Shown here in pieces: positions 33,827 to 42,791 of a DNA stretch of 64,000 bases. Position 1 is the stretch's first letter, and every line of letters starts with the position of its first letter. Origin of the DNA: an uncultured Robinsoniella sp. Its GTDB lineage: Bacteria > Bacillota > Clostridia > Lachnospirales > Lachnospiraceae. The position numbers were made by a program, and so were the translations under genes. Location: the NCBI GenBank assembly GCA_900540475.1, contig UQGG01000016.1, forward strand, positions 62,001 to 126,000, written 5' to 3'. Below the pieces are notes generated by a model. That model ran no database searches, had not been told where the DNA came from, and saw nothing but the letters and a program-made list of their open reading frames with translations.

Positions 33827-35212
33827 ATGAGTGAAGTGAAATCTGCTTTGAAAAGTACGAAATTAGAGAAAATTTGTTATGCCTTAGGTGATGTGGGAGC
33901 CAACTTAATATGGAGTTTTTCTTCGTTTTTTCTGACTTATTATTATACAGACAGTGCTGGTATATCAGCAGCATTTGCCGGTACGATGATGTTGATCTGC
34001 CGTATATTTGATGGCGTTAGTGATTTATTTATGGGAGTTATTATTGACAAAACAAAAGCCCGTTGGGGAAAAGCCAGATCCTGGATATTATTTTCCACAG
34101 TACCGATGGTTTTGATGTATCTGGCTATGTATAATGTACCTTCAGGCTTAAGTCAGACCGGCAAAAATGCCTGGGCCATGATTACATATTTTCTGTTGTC
34201 AGTCGTTTTTTATACAGCAAATAACCTGGCTTATCATACAATGCTCCAGAGATTCTCACTAACATCAGAAGACCGCGGATCGGTAAGCGTGGTTCGCACA
34301 ATTTTTGCAACTGGTTCAATCATGCTTATGAACATTATTACACCAATTTTGTTCGGAGTACTTGGCGGACAGCAGAAGCAGCAGACATGGACGATTATTA
34401 CACTGATATATGGCATTATTGCGACAATAAGTTTGTTTATTACCTTTTTTGGAGTAAAAGAAAAATTACCGATTGAAGAGGTAAATGAAAAGAATACGAA
34501 GGAAAAGGTTCCAACAAAGCAAGCAATAAAGATGTTGCTAAAAGGAAGATATTTTTACATCGCAATTGTATTGTTCTTTGCCTATTATATTTCAAGCGGG
34601 ATCGGCGGAATCGGTATTTATTATACAGGTAATGTTTTAGGGAGTGTCAGTTACTATAGTATTCAGTCGGTCCTGGGACTAATTCCGACAATTCTGTTTC
34701 TTCCGTTTGTGCCGAAGCTGTTTGGTAAATTTGGTAAGAAAAAAACGATGATGGCAGGATTAGTAATAACTATGCTTGCCGGACTTGTCATTCTTACGAA
34801 TCCATCTAATCCAACCATCTATTTGAGCATGATTTTTGTGAGAGGAATCGGGAATGGACCTATGTCAGTAGCAATATTTACCCTGGCAGGAGATATCGTG
34901 GATTATAATGATATGCGGACCGGAACCAGAGCAGAAGGGGTTGCTACAGCAGCTAATACTGTTGGGCAGAAGCTGGGTTCCGGATTAGGAGCGGCATTAC
35001 TGGGCTGGATATTAGCGTGGGGACAGTATAACGGAGCCTTAGATGTACAACCGGATTCGGCAATTCAGGCAATGATTATTATTGCAGTTGTGATACCACT
35101 TGTAATAAGTGCTATAGCGTTCGTATTGCTAATATTCTGGGATTTGGAGAAGTATCAGCCGGAAGTCAGAGCTTATTTAGAAAAGAAGACAATGCAGAAT
35201 GCGCAGTCATAA
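33827..35212 (+). CDS. GPH family glycoside:cation symporter
   Basis: The 461-residue protein has 12 membrane segments. GPH/MelB signatures include YALGDVGANLIWSFSSFFLTYYYT at its start (residues 18-41), FDGVSDLFMGVIIDKTKARWGK and, later, GDIVDYNDMRTGTRAEGVA. It imports oligosaccharides or glycosides with sodium or protons and feeds the GH3 enzyme encoded just upstream. AAGGAGGAATTAAAA precedes the ATG. Confidence 0.93.
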   Translation: MSEVKSALKSTKLEKICYALGDVGANLIWSFSSFFLTYYYTDSAGISAAFAGTMMLICRIFDGVSDLFMGVIIDKTKARWGKARSWILFSTVPMVLMYLAMYNVPSGLSQTGKNAWAMITYFLLSVVFYTANNLAYHTMLQRFSLTSEDRGSVSVVRTIFATGSIMLMNIITPILFGVLGGQQKQQTWTIITLIYGIIATISLFITFFGVKEKLPIEEVNEKNTKEKVPTKQAIKMLLKGRYFYIAIVLFFAYYISSGIGGIGIYYTGNVLGSVSYYSIQSVLGLIPTILFLPFVPKLFGKFGKKKTMMAGLVITMLAGLVILTNPSNPTIYLSMIFVRGIGNGPMSVAIFTLAGDIVDYNDMRTGTRAEGVATAANTVGQKLGSGLGAALLGWILAWGQYNGALDVQPDSAIQAMIIIAVVIPLVISAIAFVLLIFWDLEKYQPEVRAYLEKKTMQNAQS

Positions 35213-35260
35213 GCAGTAAATTTAAATCAGATGCCAAATTAGATAGAAAAAGATTTTATA

Positions 35261-35295
35261 TCTCCAATCATGATTATCTGGTTGGAGATATTTTA
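35261..35295 (+). terminator. Terminator of the GH3-GPH operon
   Basis: TCTCCAATCA (35261-35270) pairs with TGGTTGGAGA (35279-35288) except for one T-G pair, followed by a T-rich tail. Confidence 0.75.
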
Positions 35296-35356
35296 TCTTG
35301 GGAAAAGGTTAGAAGGGATAGTTTTTAAACGTGTACAGCAAATCAGGAGGCACAAC

Positions 35357-36721
35357 ATGTTATCAGGCAGACAAAGAACGGGTATCTTTATAACATTAAT
35401 GTTAGGCACTTTTATAGTGTCAATGACTACAACAGTAACAGCCAATATGCTACCTGCCATTATGCAGGATCTTGACATTATCACCAGTACGGCCCAATGG
35501 CTTACGAGCGGCGCGACGCTGGTATCAGGTATTATGATACCAATTACGGCGTATTTGATTAAACGATTTCCCAGTAAAAACTATTTTCTTTCGGCGATGG
35601 TCATATTTTGCTTTGGTGCTTTTCTTGGCGCTGCCGCCCGGAGCTTTTCTTTACTGCTTATCGGGAGGCTCATTCAGGCTGTTGGATGCGGCATGCTAAT
35701 GCCTTTTGCGCAAGTGATCATCATGGCGGTTTATCCGAAGGAAAAATATGGTTCGGTACTTTCAATTTATGCACTGGGTGCCACGTTTGCACCAGTGGTT
35801 GCACCAACAATAGCAGGTGTGGTAATTGATGTACTGGGATGGCAGGCGATGTTTGTTATTTTGCTGGGTATAGGTATTATTATTGTAATTCTGGGGGTTA
35901 TATTTATGAGAAATGTAACTGAGAATTATGCGGAATACTTCAATCTGTTTCCAATCATATTATCATCTGTCGGTTTTTCGGGATTGTTGATTGGATTGGG
36001 GAATATCTCCGGCAGCTCTTTTTTTCATATTAAAACAGGCGGGGCATTGCTGCTAGGAGCGCTTTCGCTTATTCTTTTTGTAGTTTTACAATTGCGGGCA
36101 AAAGCACCATTGCTTAATTTGAGGGTTTTCAGATATCACAAATTTAGAACTGCTGTTTTTATAAGTGTACTTATGTATATTATATGTATGGGCAGCGGCA
36201 CGCTTTTGCCCATATTCACCCAGACTGTTCTGGGGTATTCCGCTACGGCTTATGCTTTAGTGACCTTGCCTTCATCCGTAATAATGGCTATTGTTACAGT
36301 ATGTTCAGGGAGGGTTTATGATAGATTCGGACCCAAGCCATTAATTGCCGGTGGAATTACCATGCTGCTGACCGGCAGCATCCTTGGTATCATGTTCCAT
36401 GAGGGAAGCGGTCTCATATTTGTAGGAAGTGTTTCGTGCCTGCTTTCGGCGGGAACCGGGTTCTTAAGTTCCCCTGCAACTACAATGGGGCTGAGTGATT
36501 TAGATGACAAAAACAGGATTGACGGAAGTTCCATTCTAAATACTCTCAGACAGATATCCAGTTCTTTGGCATCTACATTGGCGATACTTATTTATTCCAT
36601 AGTATCAGGAAATAACGGGAATATATTGGGGGTAAAGGCTGCTTATATGTTTTATATAGGAATTAGTGTGATTTCAGTTATTGTTGCATTTGACTTCCTG
36701 AGAGGGGATGCGGCCTGCTAA
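35357..36721 (+). CDS. MFS drug exporter, DHA2-like
   Basis: The 454-residue protein starts at the ATG at 35357 after AGGAGGCACAAC; upstream codons run back through the terminator. It has about 12-14 membrane segments. The DHA motifs FIVSMTTTVTANMLPAIMQDL (start; function as motif D1), a GRLIQAVGCGML motif and the motif C-like GATFAPVVAPTIAGVVID are present. It probably exports drugs or metabolites by proton antiport. It lies outside the neighbouring glycan operon. Confidence 0.88.
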   Translation: MLSGRQRTGIFITLMLGTFIVSMTTTVTANMLPAIMQDLDIITSTAQWLTSGATLVSGIMIPITAYLIKRFPSKNYFLSAMVIFCFGAFLGAAARSFSLLLIGRLIQAVGCGMLMPFAQVIIMAVYPKEKYGSVLSIYALGATFAPVVAPTIAGVVIDVLGWQAMFVILLGIGIIIVILGVIFMRNVTENYAEYFNLFPIILSSVGFSGLLIGLGNISGSSFFHIKTGGALLLGALSLILFVVLQLRAKAPLLNLRVFRYHKFRTAVFISVLMYIICMGSGTLLPIFTQTVLGYSATAYALVTLPSSVIMAIVTVCSGRVYDRFGPKPLIAGGITMLLTGSILGIMFHEGSGLIFVGSVSCLLSAGTGFLSSPATTMGLSDLDDKNRIDGSSILNTLRQISSSLASTLAILIYSIVSGNNGNILGVKAAYMFYIGISVISVIVAFDFLRGDAAC

Positions 36722-36864
36722 GAAACACCTTTAGATGATAACGACGTGCTCATACACTTTAAACTTCTGGCTGTAACCCTCATGTTGTCTGCTTTCCGTG
36801 CGGCTATGCCGCAGCTCTGGAAGAGGTATGGCTAGGTTGCGCCATACACCTTTCCTTGCTAGGA
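36722..36864. other. Intergenic stretch with two hairpins
   Basis: TGCGGCTATGCCGCA (near 36798) and GTATGGC paired with GCCATAC (near 36825-36850) can fold. No gene is seen. It follows the MFS gene and abuts two gene remnants, so it may be part of the same scar. Confidence 0.4.
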
Positions 36865-37086
36865 CTAACTATTTTCATTATTTATTCTATATTGAGAGGG
36901 TGTAAGTCCAGTATATGTTTTAAAGGCCTTCATGAAACTTACAGTTTCAGAATAGCCCAGGACAGAACTGATTTCGGATATGCTGGCTGGTGTGTTTAGC
37001 AACAATCTTATGCCTTCTTCCATACGCAGTCCAAACGTATAATTTTGAAAATTCTGTCCAGTCGATTCTTTGAGGCAAACTGTCAT
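36865..37086 (-). pseudogene. AraC-family regulator, C-terminal remnant
   Basis: About 70 residues match the end of an AraC DNA-binding domain (FGLRMEEGIRLLLNTPASI, then ISSVLGYSETVSFMKAFK and YTGLTPSQYR). The first HTH helix and the whole N-terminal domain are missing. The homology stops at about 37081, exactly where an ABC-transporter fragment begins on the other strand. Confidence 0.85.
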
Positions 37087-37458
37087 GATTTTATTCAGAA
37101 AATGGAAAAGGGATATGATACGCCAACCGGAGAAAACGGAAATCTTCTATCCGGGGGAGAACGCCAGAGATTGTCCATTGCCAGGGCAATTTTGAAAAAC
37201 AGCCCCATCCTGCTCTTGGATGAGGCAACTGCATCTTTGGATATTGAAAATGAATTAGCCGTAAAACAGGCGATTGCCAATCTGCTGAAAAATAAGAAAA
37301 CAGTGGTCATGATTGCCCATACCTTGTCTATTGTAAAAAATGCAGATCAGATTATGGTGGCGGCGGATGGAAAAATTGCAGAAGCAGGTTCCCATGAGGA
37401 ATTGTAGAGAAAAGGAGGAAAGTATGCGGCAATGTGGGAGGCTGGCTGTTTCAGGTGA
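37081..37458 (+). pseudogene. ABC transporter ATPase, C-terminal remnant with in-frame stop
   Basis: Homology starts abruptly at CHDFIQKMEKGYDTPTGENG and continues through the signature LLSGGERQRLSIA, Walker B PILLLDEATASLD and H-loop MIAHTLSIVKNAD. Walker A and the membrane domain are absent. TAG at 37405 interrupts the usual ending; past it the frame continues RKGGKYAAMWEAG to a TGA at 37456. It is a truncated and mutated copy of an MdlB/MsbA-type exporter. Confidence 0.88.
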
Positions 37459-37514
37459 AATGCCAGATAATAAATAACATGTGAAAAACTTGTGGAAAAA
37501 TATCAAATTCACCC

Positions 37515-37543
37515 TTGACTTTATTGAGGTGATGTGATAAACT
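37515..37543 (+). promoter_or_regulatory. Orphan sigma-A promoter
   Basis: TTGACT (37515-37520), 17 bases and TAAACT (37538-37543) form a good promoter with no ORF downstream on the plus strand for more than 500 bases. A strong hairpin lies at 37584-37607. Confidence 0.5.
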
Positions 37544-37583
37544 AATGCAGTAAAATAATTCTTCGTATGTTTTAATCCCTTTG

Positions 37584-37607
37584 GGGCTGGTGAGAAATCA
37601 CCAGCCC
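37584..37607 (+). ncRNA. Strong GAAA-capped hairpin, possible small RNA or terminator
   Basis: GGGCTGGTGA pairs perfectly with TCACCAGCCC around a GAAA tetraloop, about 40 bases after the orphan promoter start. No T run follows. It may be part of a small RNA or leader, or debris of the broken genes upstream. Confidence 0.3.
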
Positions 37608-37651
37608 TTGTTCATGTGGAAAAACCGCAATTAAAAAAGCATGCCGCTATC

Positions 37652-37867
37652 TCAACATGCTTCTATAATTTCCCGCTCAAATACAAATACATAATACCCG
37701 GGTAATTCACTGCCACCGTTCAGGTCCGTAAATTCCGTGAGCAGCCGCCAGTCCTTTGATGCATAATCATTTAACAAAGCTTCTAAATCCTGAAACTCCA
37801 GTTCTTTCAGCTTTTTACTGCTGCAGTCTTTTAAGATTTCTTTCCTAACCAGTTTATATTCGTGCAT
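37652..37867 (-). CDS. DUF4177-like small protein
   Basis: The 71-residue protein begins MHEYKLVRKEIL and ends YYVFVFEREIIEAC. The centre, LEALLNDYASKDWRLLTEF, matches the usual helix plus GWRL-like strand of DUF4177. The start is taken at the ATG at 37867, with GGAG 12 bases upstream; the frame is open much further up but with no typical protein sequence. Function is unknown in the family. Confidence 0.65.
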   Translation of the reverse strand: MHEYKLVRKEILKDCSSKKLKELEFQDLEALLNDYASKDWRLLTEFTDLNGGSELPGYYVFVFEREIIEAC

Positions 37868-38125
37868 CGTATTCTTGTTCTCCATAAATAAAATTTGTAC
37901 AGATTCTATTTCAGTTACTGTTGATAGTATATACATATATATAATTATTATTGATAAAAATATTTTTTGACGTTTTTTCCATACATTGGCTTTATATGGA
38001 TATATTTTGAAAATTGTTTTAAAACGAGTATCCAAATAAGGCTCCTTCATGTATAATAATTTATAATAGTAACCATAGATGTGATTGAACGAGTTCAATC
38101 ACTTAGATTTCTACAAGGAGTATGC

Positions 38126-39643
38126 ATGAAAAAACACAGAACCATATTACTGGAACAGTTTAAAGAGGCTCTGACATCTGTAATGCCAATTGCGGGTATT
38201 GTTTTCTTCCTCTGTTTTACCATTGTACCTATTCTAAACAGTATTCTAATGGCATTTGTTGTAGGAACGGTATTATTGATTATTGGCATGGGATTTTTTA
38301 CACTGGGAGCCGACCTCGCGATGACGCCCATCGGGCAGTATGTAGGTGCGGAGACCACAAAATCCAAGAAATTCTGGTTAATCCTGTTTATCTGTTTTAT
38401 GGTAGGGAGTATCATTACCATATCAGAACCGGATCTTCAGGTTCTGGCGGAACAGGTACCCTCTATCCAAAATGGAGTTATCGTAGGTGCGGTTGCTGTG
38501 GGGGTAGGCGTTTTCCTGGTGGTTGCCATGCTTCGTATCCTGTTTCGGATCAGGCTTTCTTATCTTCTGATCGGACTCTATGCCGCAGTATTTTTGTTTT
38601 CCATTTTTGTTCCGGGCGATTTTCTAACGGTTGCATTTGACTCTGGCGGTGTGACGACCGGACCGATGACAGTACCTTTTATCATGGCGTTCGGTACGGG
38701 TATTGCGGCGATAAGAAGTGATAAGAATGCAGATGCAGACAGCTTCGGTCTGGTTGCCCTCTGCTCTGTGGGTCCCATTCTTGCAATTATGATTCTGGGT
38801 ATGGTTTACCAGACAGACGGCGGAACCTATACACGGATTGCAATTCCGGATACTGAAAATTCCCGCCAGATGTGGCAGCTGTTTCAACATGCATTTCCTA
38901 CCTATTTTAAAGAGGTTGGAATAGCGCTTCTGCCCATTACTTTATTCTTTGCCGTATTTCAGATGGTCAGAAGGAAAATGAACAAGACGCAGATGATCCG
39001 GGTATGTGCGGGGCTGGTCTATACATATCTGGGGCTTGTAATGTTTTTAACCGGTGTGAATGTAGGCTTTATGCCCGTAGGCAATTACCTTGGCAAAGAG
39101 CTTGGTTCCCTTAGCTACCGCTGGATTATCATACCAATCGGCATGGTGCTTGGTTACTTTATTGTTGCGGCAGAACCGGCGGTGCATGTACTGAATAAAC
39201 AGGTATATGAACTGACTTCCGGTGTGATTCCGATTAAAGCAATGAGTAAGAGTCTGGCTATCGGTGTCTCCATATCCGTGGGACTGTCTATGCTGCGGAT
39301 CATTACCGGGATACCAATCATGTATATGCTGATTCCAGGATATCTGCTGGCGGGTGTATTAAGCTTTTTTGTACCGCCCATATTTACGGCAATCGCCTTT
39401 GACTCCGGCGGTGTTGCATCGGGACCGATGACAGCCACATTTCTGCTTCCCCTTGCAATGGGCGTCTGTACTGCAGCGGGAGGCAATGTAATTACAGATG
39501 CATTCGGGGTAGTAGCTATGGTAGCCATGACTCCATTAATAACCATCCAGCTGCTTGGTTTATATTTCAAGTTTAAGACGAAAGACAAGGACGGGGAAAA
39601 GAAAACAGAATCACTGGATGTAGAAGAGATTATCGAACTGTAG
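38126..39643 (+). CDS. DUF1538 membrane protein with duplicated domain
   Basis: The 505-residue protein starts at the ATG at 38126 (MKKHRTILLEQF) after ACAAGGAGTATGC. It holds two homologous halves, each with six or so membrane segments. Each half contains a GGV.(S/T)GPMT motif: AFDSGGVTTGPMTVPF (about 170-185) and AFDSGGVASGPMTATF (about 425-440). The DxGG signature suggests a transport pathway, but no substrate is proven for DUF1538. It is directly followed by a tandem PII-like protein, so it may be an ion or metabolite transporter gated by PII. Confidence 0.9.
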   Translation: MKKHRTILLEQFKEALTSVMPIAGIVFFLCFTIVPILNSILMAFVVGTVLLIIGMGFFTLGADLAMTPIGQYVGAETTKSKKFWLILFICFMVGSIITISEPDLQVLAEQVPSIQNGVIVGAVAVGVGVFLVVAMLRILFRIRLSYLLIGLYAAVFLFSIFVPGDFLTVAFDSGGVTTGPMTVPFIMAFGTGIAAIRSDKNADADSFGLVALCSVGPILAIMILGMVYQTDGGTYTRIAIPDTENSRQMWQLFQHAFPTYFKEVGIALLPITLFFAVFQMVRRKMNKTQMIRVCAGLVYTYLGLVMFLTGVNVGFMPVGNYLGKELGSLSYRWIIIPIGMVLGYFIVAAEPAVHVLNKQVYELTSGVIPIKAMSKSLAIGVSISVGLSMLRIITGIPIMYMLIPGYLLAGVLSFFVPPIFTAIAFDSGGVASGPMTATFLLPLAMGVCTAAGGNVITDAFGVVAMVAMTPLITIQLLGLYFKFKTKDKDGEKKTESLDVEEIIEL

Positions 39644-39650
39644 GGGAAAA

Positions 39651-40334
39651 ATGATGAGTGATATTTATTTATTGATTACAATTGTTAGGCGTGAATATGA
39701 AGAGGATTATATCGATTTCTTCAAAAAATATGAGGTTCATTCACAATTTGGTACACTGTGCAACGGTACAGCACAGCAAAAAGTACTCGATTATCTGGGA
39801 ATCGAAGATTCGGAAAAAGTCATGATGCAGGTGGTTGTGTCGGGAGACCTTTCAAAACGATTATTGAAGAAACTGGTGTCAGAAATGGGCATCGACATGC
39901 CTGGAAGTGGAATTGCGATTACGATCCCGTTAGACAGCATCGGAGGCATTTCCAGTATGAAATATCTTATGGAGGAAAGAACTATGCAGTCAGAAGAAAC
40001 AATTCATATAAATGAGATGCCCTATGCCCTGATTATCGCCATATCAGAAAGGGGCAGCTCGGATGTAGTCATGGAGGCAGCCCGCAGCGCAGGAGCCGGA
40101 GGCGGAACCATTATTCATGCAAAAGGAAGCGAAAGTGAATTTGTATCAAAATTCTTTGGAGTATCCATTGCCGATGAAAAAGATATGATTTATATCGTTG
40201 CGAAAAAACGGGATAAGGCTAATATTATGAAGGCGATTATGGAACGGGCAGGGTTATCCACCAAATCCCGTACCATTGTCTTTTCTCTTCCTGTTGACAG
40301 TGTAGTTGGTCTTCACAGTGTTATGGAGGAATAG
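39651..40334 (+). CDS. Tandem PII-like regulatory protein
   Basis: The 227 residues contain two PII-fold halves. The first ends GSGIAITIPLDSIGG (about 85-99) and the second ends TIVFSLPVDSVVGL (about 210-223); each has the beta-strand/loop pattern of PII, including ARSAGAGGGTIIHAKGSE in the second. PII proteins bind nucleotides and small metabolites and gate transporters. The gene starts 8 bases after the DUF1538 stop, so the proteins are probably partners. The second ATG (39654) could be the true start. Confidence 0.88.
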   Translation: MMSDIYLLITIVRREYEEDYIDFFKKYEVHSQFGTLCNGTAQQKVLDYLGIEDSEKVMMQVVVSGDLSKRLLKKLVSEMGIDMPGSGIAITIPLDSIGGISSMKYLMEERTMQSEETIHINEMPYALIIAISERGSSDVVMEAARSAGAGGGTIIHAKGSESEFVSKFFGVSIADEKDMIYIVAKKRDKANIMKAIMERAGLSTKSRTIVFSLPVDSVVGLHSVMEE

Positions 40335-40507
40335 CACCTGCCATTTCAAAGGATGGTATAAAAAGTACGGTAAAACAGCTGTAATTGTTCCGGTGTTAAA
40401 CGAAAGAGTGTTATGATATGATTTTTGTGTTTCTATTTATGCAGTTATAGGAATGAATTGCATTCATTGCTTTGACAAATAAAATATATTTGAAATGGAG
40501 AGATGAT

Positions 40508-42052
40508 ATGAAATACAAAAATCCAATTATACCGGGCTTTCATCCCGATCCCAGCATCTGCAGGGCAGGAGAGGACTATTACCTGGTGACAAGTTCCTTT
40601 GAGTATTTTCCGGGGATACCTGTATTCCACAGCAAAGACCTGGTGCACTGGGACCAGATCGGACACTGCATCACCAGAAATGAGCAGCTGACTCTTTATA
40701 AAGGTGCTCCAAACAGTACCGGTATTTATGCACCCACTATCCGATATCATGAGGGGATCTTCTATGTAATAACCACGAACATTTCCTATGGAACAGACAG
40801 CGGAGGAAATGAACAAAATTTTATCGTATGGACTACAGATCCGGGCGGTGAATGGTCAGATCCCATTTGGCTGGACTGTCCCGGAATTGATCCGTCTCTG
40901 TTTTTTGATGATGATGGAAAAGTCTATTACTGCGGAACCCATGGCGAGATCTATATGTGCGAGATTGATATCGTGACAGGCAAAAGAAAGACAGAGAAAT
41001 CGTACATTTGGGGCGGGACCGGCGGCTGTTGTCCGGAAGGCCCCCATATTTATAAAATCAATAACTGGTATTACCTGTTTATCTCAGAAGGGGGTACAGA
41101 ATATGGCCATATGCTGACGGCTGCCAGAAGCCGGAATATATGGGGACCCTATGAAGGATACTGCGGTAATCCGGTATTGACAAACAGGAGCAGAGGAACA
41201 TCCCTGAAGGCGATTGGCCATGGAGATATTACCCAGGACCAGAATGGGAACTGGTGGGCTGTTTGCCTTGGAATCCGTCCGCTTTCCTATCCATTCCGGC
41301 ATAACCTGGGAAGAGAAACGATGCTTGTACCTATGGTGTGGGATGAACAGGGCTGGCCTGTGATGGGCAATAAGGGAGTGGTGGAAGAGGAAGTAGAAAC
41401 AGACTGTCTGCCGGGCTGTACGGATATGAATACTTATCAGCAGAAAACCCTTACAGTCAGAGATACATTCGATTCCGAAAAGCTTGATTTTGCATGGAAT
41501 TTTATATATAACCCCTGCCCTCAGTTATGGAATGTTATTTCCGGGAGAGGACTTACCCTGTATGGCAATGAAAATGCACTTTCAAAAGCGGATAATATTG
41601 CATGGATCGGACGAAGGCAGGAGCATCACAACTGCATAGCCAGGACAGAATTACATTTTGTAAGAGAGCAGGATGAGGAAGAGGCAGGACTTACTGTTTA
41701 TATGAATAACCGCCATCATTATGAAATTGCAGTGACCAGGCAGGAGGGGGAAGACTGTATCCTGTTTCGCAGGCAGATTGGAAGCCTGTGGAAGACGGAA
41801 AATAAGATTTCCTGCAGCAGTGTGCAATTATTTCTGGAAGTAGAAGCGGATTTAGAAATGTACATTTTCCGATATAGCCTGGACGGTACACAGTTTAATG
41901 AAATTGGAAGAGGGGAAACGACATACCTGACTACTGAAGCCGGAGGTGTTTTTACCGGGAATTATATAGGAATGTTTGCTTCCGGAAACGGAAAGAAGTG
42001 TGTTAGGGGAGCAGATTTTAAGTGGTTTGAATATTGCGTAAGACTTAAATAA
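40508..42052 (+). CDS. GH43 family beta-xylosidase/arabinofuranosidase
   Basis: The 514-residue enzyme starts at the ATG at 40508 with GGAGAGATGAT before it. The N-terminal five-bladed propeller shows the catalytic base Asp in IPGFHPDPSICRAG (about residue 14), the pKa-modulating Asp in GIDPSLFFDDDGKVYY (about 122) and the acid Glu in CCPEGPHIYK (about 180). A C-terminal beta-sandwich (about 320-514) is typical of the XynB-like subfamilies. No signal peptide is seen, so it cleaves imported xylo- or arabino-oligosaccharides. It stands alone between the PII gene and the RecA operon. Confidence 0.93.
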   Translation: MKYKNPIIPGFHPDPSICRAGEDYYLVTSSFEYFPGIPVFHSKDLVHWDQIGHCITRNEQLTLYKGAPNSTGIYAPTIRYHEGIFYVITTNISYGTDSGGNEQNFIVWTTDPGGEWSDPIWLDCPGIDPSLFFDDDGKVYYCGTHGEIYMCEIDIVTGKRKTEKSYIWGGTGGCCPEGPHIYKINNWYYLFISEGGTEYGHMLTAARSRNIWGPYEGYCGNPVLTNRSRGTSLKAIGHGDITQDQNGNWWAVCLGIRPLSYPFRHNLGRETMLVPMVWDEQGWPVMGNKGVVEEEVETDCLPGCTDMNTYQQKTLTVRDTFDSEKLDFAWNFIYNPCPQLWNVISGRGLTLYGNENALSKADNIAWIGRRQEHHNCIARTELHFVREQDEEEAGLTVYMNNRHHYEIAVTRQEGEDCILFRRQIGSLWKTENKISCSSVQLFLEVEADLEMYIFRYSLDGTQFNEIGRGETTYLTTEAGGVFTGNYIGMFASGNGKKCVRGADFKWFEYCVRLK

Positions 42053-42082
42053 AGAGGATTTCATAAATAAATAAGATTGTAT

Positions 42083-42125
42083 GGCGGCGTTGAAGTATAT
42101 TTATATTTCAATGCCGCCGTTTTTA
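42083..42125 (+). terminator. Terminator of the GH43 gene
   Basis: GGCGGCGTTGAA (42083-42094) pairs with TTCAATGCCGCC (42107-42118) with one G-T, followed by GTTTTT. Confidence 0.88.
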
Positions 42126-42163
42126 TGATAAAGATAAGAAGTGGTACCTTACATGGATTTGAG

Positions 42164-42196
42164 TGTGACGCACAGCTGTCAGAAAGCAATTTTAAA
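42164..42196. repeat. Fragment of the dispersed repeat, 3' end
   Basis: About 28 of 33 bases match 24438-24470, with 22 of the last 23 identical (core CAGAAAGCAATTTTAAA). The rest of 42126-42318 holds no gene or clear signal. Confidence 0.6.
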
Positions 42197-42318
42197 AAAA
42201 AATATGAAATACTTTCAGTATAACGTACATGGACAGATATTTTGGAAAATACCGTGAATTGATTGTAGACAGTAATATAAGTATATATAGACAAAGTGCA
42301 CAAGTTAATAAGTATGTA

Positions 42319-42390
42319 AACACATAATATTTAACGAAAATTAATTATTTACAGAAAACACTGACAATTTCATTTTTTATGTGTTAATAT
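42319..42390 (+). promoter_or_regulatory. Promoter region of the SH3-like/RecA operon
   Basis: CTGACA (42361-42366), 18 bases and TAATAT (42385-42390) form a possible promoter. AACACATAA (42319-42327) and TTATGTGTT (42377-42385) are inverted repeats that could bind a regulator. I see no GAAC-N4-GTTC LexA box, unlike normal recA promoters. Confidence 0.4.
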
Positions 42391-42437
42391 AAGATAATAA
42401 AGAATAAGCCATAGTGGCTGAAATGGAGAACGGATAA

Positions 42438-42791
42438 ATGAGATCATTAAAAAACGAGAAGGTGTATCATAAAAACTTTGGAAAGGGTGTTATCACAGAG
42501 AATAATCCCCTGAAGATTAAAATTCAGTTTTCAGGCATGAATGAAAGTAAAACATTTGTGTTTCCCTATGTTTTTGAAAACCTAATGGTATTAGAAGATG
42601 AAAAATTGCAGGATGAATGTTATAAACAGGCGGTTTTAATAAGAGAAGAACGTGAAAAGTTAGAAGAAGAAAAAAGAATGAAGCAAAAAGCAATTGAGGA
42701 TTTAAGACGCATGGAAAACAGAAAAGCAAAATTGGCTCTGGCTAAGAAGAAAAAAGCAGATGCCCTTAGGAAGATTAAGGTAACCATATGA
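42438..42791 (+). CDS. SH3-like plus Lys-rich coiled-coil protein, coupled to RecA
   Basis: The 117-residue protein has an N-terminal SH3/Tudor-like strand set, VYHKNFGKGVITEN, resembling the CarD/PcrA C-terminal fold that touches RNA polymerase or DNA. Residues 60-117 form a charged helix (REEREKLEEEKRMKQKAIED) ending in a Lys-rich tail. ATGGAGAACGGATAA precedes the ATG. Its TGA overlaps the recA ATG, so the two are translated together. I do not know a named family; a RecA partner or loader is a reasonable guess only. Confidence 0.75.
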   Translation: MRSLKNEKVYHKNFGKGVITENNPLKIKIQFSGMNESKTFVFPYVFENLMVLEDEKLQDECYKQAVLIREEREKLEEEKRMKQKAIEDLRRMENRKAKLALAKKKKADALRKIKVTI

